A stretch of DNA of 64,000 nucleotides from Steromphala cineraria (taxonomy: Eukaryota; Mollusca; Gastropoda; Trochida; Trochidae), in NCBI GenBank assembly GCA_916613615.1, contig OU744724.1:45858662-45922661 (forward strand). The letters run 5' to 3'. Below are positions 59,475 through 64,000 of this stretch, in pieces. The stretch's first letter is position 1. Each line of letters begins with the position of its first letter. The position numbers were made by a program, and so were the translations under genes. Below the pieces are notes generated by a model. That model had not been told where the DNA came from, searched no databases, and saw nothing but the letters and a program-made list of their open reading frames with translations.

Positions 59475-59823
59475 AGAAATACTATAGTAATGCTGCTCCT
59501 CGACTTTGGAACCAACTTCCTCACGCCATCAATGCAACATGTCTTTAACATTGACTGTTTTTAAAACGAAACTGAAAACTTACCTATTTTCAAACTGTTA
59601 TTCATAGACATTATTTCATTATATTTCCCTGCAGAATTTAACAACTGACTTTATATGCTGCAAATATTCATATTTTATCATTCATGCTCTTTCTCATACT
59701 TTCAATTTCATTCTTATGATATCAATCAATACCTTTCATTTTCATATACTATGCGCTTTGAGCATGCACCTTGTGTATGGATATAGCGCTATTCAAATAT
59801 TTATTATTATTATTATTATTTTT
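59475..59823 (+). mobile_element. 5'-truncated L2/CR1-like LINE 3' end
   Basis: The plus strand reads SNAAPRLWNQLPHAINA, then after a frameshift LTLTVFKTKLKTYLFSNCYS and a stop. This is the conserved C-terminal end of L2/CR1 ORF2 (LWN.LP, then FK..LKT.LF). The 3' UTR contains TATGCGCTTTGAGCATGCAC and ATAGCGCTATTCAAATATTT and ends in (ATT)n, parallel to the LINE ending at 39060 although the coding sequence differs. 5' truncation is common for LINE insertions. Confidence 0.85.
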
Positions 59824-60022
59824 AAGATACTGAACATGTCTTTATCGAAAAATTATCCCTAAGTCGGCGGATTTATTATTTTATGGCGCTTCCCTCTTAG
59901 TGATCATCAAATGCTTGGGATGGAATAGGTCCGAAATGATGTTGACTGTGTCCTCCGCAAAGCTTTGCAGGAGACGTAATGTTTTCAGTCCCGTCCGTGG
60001 TTCCGTAATTCCGTAACGCTTC

Positions 60023-60400
60023 GTTTCCGGACCATATCTCAAAAAACGTTCAATATTTTTTTAAGAAACTTGGTATGAGATAAGATCAAGTGGTGAACTG
60101 TTGCCTTTTGCTATTTTGGTTATTCAAATTTGTAAAAAAAAGGATCTGGTTTCCACGGAAACAGTTTGAACTTAGTGCATATAGAGGGTAGGTCCGTTTC
60201 CGGGCCATATCTCAAAAACTGTTCAATATTTGTTCACGAAACTTGGTATGTGGTTAAATCTAGTGGTGGACTCGTGCCATTTGCTAATTTAGTTATTCTT
60301 ATTTTTTCTAGTTTCCATGGAAAAAGTTTTAACTTAGTGTATATAGGGGGAAGGGTCTGTTTCCGGGCCATATCGAAAAAACAGTTCAATATATTTTTAC
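60023..60400 (+). repeat. Tandem repeat of about 170 bp, 2-3 units
   Basis: GTTTCCGGACCATATCTCAA at 60023 recurs with small changes at 60196 and 60359 (spacings 173 and 163). Units also share AAACTTGGTATG, GTTTCCA.GGAAA and TTAACTTAGTG.ATATAG. From general knowledge the CCATATCTCAAAAAC phrase is a widespread bivalve repeat. Confidence 0.85.
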
Positions 60401-60570
60401 AAAAAAGAAGAGAGAACTCATTTCCGCGCTTTTTTTAGGAGTTTGACAGTATGCTTATTTCAAAAACTGAAGTTGGCATTTCATATGAGCCATGCGAGAA
60501 GCGGGTCTAGCCGACAGTATATGACAGGAGTTGAATTCTGTCAGTTACTTTGTTTTGTTTTGGTTTTAGT

Positions 60571-63500
60571 GAAGCTAGACCGAGGCTATTGAGTAAAGTC
60601 ATCTGTTCTATGAACGTGAAGAGCTTTCAAGAGGCCCTCGTATTGAAGCTAGACCGAGGCTATTGAGTAAAGTCATCTGTTCTATGAACGTGAAGAGCTT
60701 TCAAGAGGCCCTCGTATTGAAGCTAGACCGAGGCTATTGAGTAAAGTCATCTGTTCTATGAACGTGAAGAGCTTTCAAGAGGCCCTCGTATTGAAGCTAG
60801 ACCGAGGCTATTGAGTAAAGTAATCTGTTCTATGAATGTGAAGAGCTTTCAAGAGGCCCTCGTATTGAAGCTAGACCGAGGCTATTGAGTAACGTCATCT
60901 GTTCTATGAATGTGAAGAGCTTTCAAGAGGCCCTCGTATTGAAGCTAGACCGAGGCTATTGAGTAAAGTCATCTGTTCTATGAATGTGAAGAGCTTTCAA
61001 GAGGCCCTCGTATTGAAGCTAGACCAGGCTATTGAGTAAAGTCATCTGTTCTATGAACGTGAAGAGCTTTCAAGAGGCCCTCGTATTGAAGCTAGACCGA
61101 GGCTATTGAGTAAAGTCATCTGTTCTATGAACGTGAAGAGCTTTCAAGAGGCCCTCGTATTGAAGCTAGACCTTGCTATTGAGTAAAGTCATCTGTTCTA
61201 TGAACGTGAAGAGCTTTCAAGAGGCCCTCGTATTGAAGCTAGACCGAGGCTATTGAGTAAAGTCATCTGTTCTATGAACGTGAAGAGCTTTCAAGAGGCC
61301 CTCGTATTGAAGCTAGACCGAGGCTATTGAGTAAAGTCATCTGTTCTATGAACGTGAAGAGCTTTCAAGAGGCCCTCGTATTGAAGCTAGACCGAGGCTA
61401 TTGAGTAAAGTCATCTGTTCTATGAACGTGAAGAGCTTTCAAGAGGCCCTCGTATTGAAGCTAGACCGAGGCTATTGAGTAAAGTCATCTGTTCTATGAA
61501 TGTGAAGAGCTTTCAAGAGGCCCTCGTATTGAAGCTAGACCGAGGCTATTGAGTAAAGTCATCTGTTCTATGAATGTGAAGAGCTTTCAAGAGGCCCTCG
61601 TATTGAAGCTAGACCGAGGCTATTGAGTAAAGTCATCTGTTCTATGAACGTGAAGAGCTTTCAAGAGGCCCTCGTATTGAAGCTAGACCTTGCTATTGAG
61701 TAAAGTCATCTGTTCTATGAACGTGAAGAGCTTTCAAGAGGCCCTCGTATTGAAGCTAGACCGAGGCTATTCAGTAAAGTCATCTGTTCTATGAACGTGA
61801 AGAGCTTTCAAGAGGCCCTCGTATTGAAGCTAGACCGAGGCTATTGAGTAAAGTCATCTGTTCTATGAATGTGAAGAGCTTTCAAGAGGCCCTCGTATTG
61901 AAGCTAGACCTTGCTATTGAGTAAAGTCATCTGTTCTATGAATGTGAAGAGCTTTCAAGAGGCCCTCGTATTGAAGCTAGACCGAGGCTATTCAGTAAAG
62001 TCATCTGTTCTATGAATGTGAAGAGCTTTCAAGAGGCCCTCGTATTGAAGCTAGACCGAGGCTATTGAGTAAAGTCATCTGTTCTATGAACGTGAAGAGC
62101 TTTCAAGAGGCCCTCGTATTGAAGCTAGACCGAGGCTATTGAGTAAAGTCATCTGTTCTATGAACGTGAAGAGCTTTCAAGAGGCCCTCGTATTGAAGCT
62201 AGACCGAGGCTATTGAGTAAAGTCATCTGTTCTATGAATGTGAAGAGCTTTCAAGAGGCCCTCGTATTGAAGCTAGACCGAGGCTATTCAGTAAAGTCAT
62301 CTGTTCTATGAACGTGAAGAGCTTTCAAGAGGCCCTCGTATTGAAGCTAGACCGAGGCTATTGAGTAAAGTCATCTGTTCTATGAACGTGAAGAGCTTTC
62401 AAGAGGCCCTCGTATTGAAGCTAGACCGAGGCTATTGAGTAAAGTCATCTGTTCTATGAACGTGAAGAGCTTTCAAGAGGCCCTCGTATTGAAGCTAGAC
62501 CAGGCTATTGAGTAAAGTCATCTGTTCTATGAACGTGAAGAGCTTTCAAGAGGCCCTCGTATTGAAGCTAGACCGAGGCTATTGAGTAAAGTCATCTGTT
62601 CTATGAATGTGAAGAGCTTTCAAGAGGCCCTCGTATTGAAGCTAGACCAGGCTATTGAGTAAAGTCATCTGTTCTATGAACGTGAAGAGCTTTCAAGAGG
62701 CCCTCGTATTGAAGCTAGACCGAGGCTATTGAGTAAAGTCATCTGTTCTATGAACGTGAAGAGCTTTCAAGAGGCCCTCGTATTGAAGCTAGACCTTGCT
62801 ATTGAGTAAAGTCATCTGTTCTATGAATGTGAAGAGCTTTCAAGAGGCCCTCGTATTGAAGCTAGACCGAGGCTATTGAGTAAAGTCATCTGTTCTATGA
62901 ACGTGAAGAGCTTTCAAGAGGCCCTCGTATTGAAGCTAGACCGAGGCTATTCAGTAAAGTCATCTGTTCTATGAACGTGAAGAGCTTTCAAGAGGCCCTC
63001 GTATTGAAGCTAGACCGAGGCTATTCAGTAAAGTCATCTGTTCTATGAACGTGAAGAGCTTTCAAGAGGCCCTCGTATTGAAGCTAGACCGAGGCTATTG
63101 AGTAAAGTCATCTGTTCTATGAACGTGAAGAGCTTTCAAGAGGCCCTCGTATTGAAGCTAGACCGAGGCTATTGAGTAAAGTCATCTGTTCTATGAATGT
63201 GAAGAGCTTTCAAGAGGCCCTCGTATTGAAGCTAGACCGAGGCTATTCAGTAAAGTCATCTGTTCTATGAACGTGAAGAGCTTTCAAGAGGCCCTCGTAT
63301 TGAAGCTAGACCAGGCTATTGAGTAAAGTCATCTGTTCTATGAACGTGAAGAGCTTTCAAGAGGCCCTCGTATTGAAGCTAGACCGAGGCTATTGAGTAA
63401 AGTCATCTGTTCTATGAATGTGAAGAGCTTTCAAGAGGCCCTCGTATTGAGCTAGACCTTGCTATTGAGTAAAGTCATCTGTTCTATGAACGTGAAGAGC

Positions 63501-64000
63501 TTTCAAGAGGCCCTCGTATTGAAGCTAGACCGAGGCTATTGAGTAAAGTCATCTGTTCTATGAACGTGAAGAGCTTTCAAGAGGCCCTCGTATTGAAGCT
63601 AGACCGAGGCTATTGAGTAAAGTCATCTGTTCTATGAACGTGAAGAGCTTTCAAGAGGCCCTCGTATTGAAGCTAGACCGAGGCTATTGAGTAAAGTCAT
63701 CTGTTCTATGAACGTGAAGAGCTTTCAAGAGGCCCTCGTATTGAAGCTAGACCGAGGCTATTGAGTAAAGTCATCTGTTCTATGAATGTGAAGAGCTTTC
63801 AAGAGGCCCTCGTATTGAAGCTAGACCGAGGCTATTGAGTAACGTCATCTGTTCTATGAATGTGAAGAGCTTTCAAGAGGCCCTCGTATTGAAGCTAGAC
63901 CGAGGCTATTGAGTAAAGTCATCTGTTCTATGAACGTGAAGAGCTTTCAAGAGGCCCTCGTATTGAAGCTAGACCGAGGCTATTGAGTAAAGTCATCTGT
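60571..64000. repeat. 74-bp tandem array, at least 46 units, runs off the window
   Basis: The unit starts GAAGCTAGACCGAGGCTATT and ends AAGAGGCCCTCGTATT, period 74. The array begins abruptly after a T-rich TTTTGGTTTTAGT at 60570 and continues to the last base. Units are almost identical. Variation is limited to a few sites: CGAGG, CAGG or CTTG after GAC; GAGT or CAGT; AACG or AATG; and AAAGTCA or AACGTCA. 74 is not a multiple of three and the unit contains stops in every frame tested, so it does not code. Confidence 0.97.

Overview
The window is eukaryotic, repeat-dominated genomic DNA, most likely from a marine bivalve mollusc. The evidence for that is indirect: interspersed elements carrying runs of TGACCTTGACC / TGACCTTTGACCT, an element ending in GACGGACGGACG followed by a CCCCGC...GCGGGG terminus, and the TTCCGG.CCATATCTCAAAAAC repeat are, from general knowledge, very common in bivalve genomes. 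L2/CR1-type LINEs with an (ATT)n tail, Tc1-like transposons and a 500-N scaffold gap fit the same picture. No host protein-coding gene, rRNA or tRNA can be supported. All convincing coding similarity is to transposable elements, and nearly all of it is broken.

Layout. 1-13925: a minisatellite/satellite array of a 26-bp monomer (more than 500 copies) with several layers of higher-order duplication. 14180-22350: a large palindromic element. Its left arm carries a 1.48-kb tandem duplication that includes a TIR element, and its centre holds degenerate TAACCCTC-like repeats and nested hairpin elements. 22321-24960: nested small DNA elements and hairpins, with a Tc1-like fragment. 24960-28250: a decayed minus-strand LINE, split by later insertions, with a recognisable 2A-like motif (NPAP) in front of its endonuclease domain. 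28650-30146: a Tc1/mariner-like element with TIRs and a TA duplication. 30345-34495: fragments of other LINEs, interrupted by a 433-bp tandem repeat rich in nuclear-receptor-like half-sites. 34950-35412: another Tc1-like remnant. 35460-39060: a nearly full-length L2/CR1-like LINE with one frameshift and one nonsense codon. 39370-40640: a heavily decayed Tx1/L1-like LINE. 40839-41338: assembly gap.

The second half holds little but repeats: an 82-bp array with a CRE-like palindrome in most units (44836-46474), a candidate TTAA-flanked element (47136-49782), a 59-bp array (about 50590-54750), a MITE with perfect 55-bp TIRs (54757-55137), a 22-bp array (about 55150-56085), a foldback-like element with subterminal GGTTGCAG motifs (57295-58747), a LINE 3' end (59475-59823), and a very homogeneous 74-bp array that runs off the end of the window (60571-64000). 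Five distinct tandem arrays make up roughly 24 kb of the 64 kb, which suggests a heterochromatic or recombination-prone region. The features do not form a pathway; the history is one of nested insertion and array expansion.
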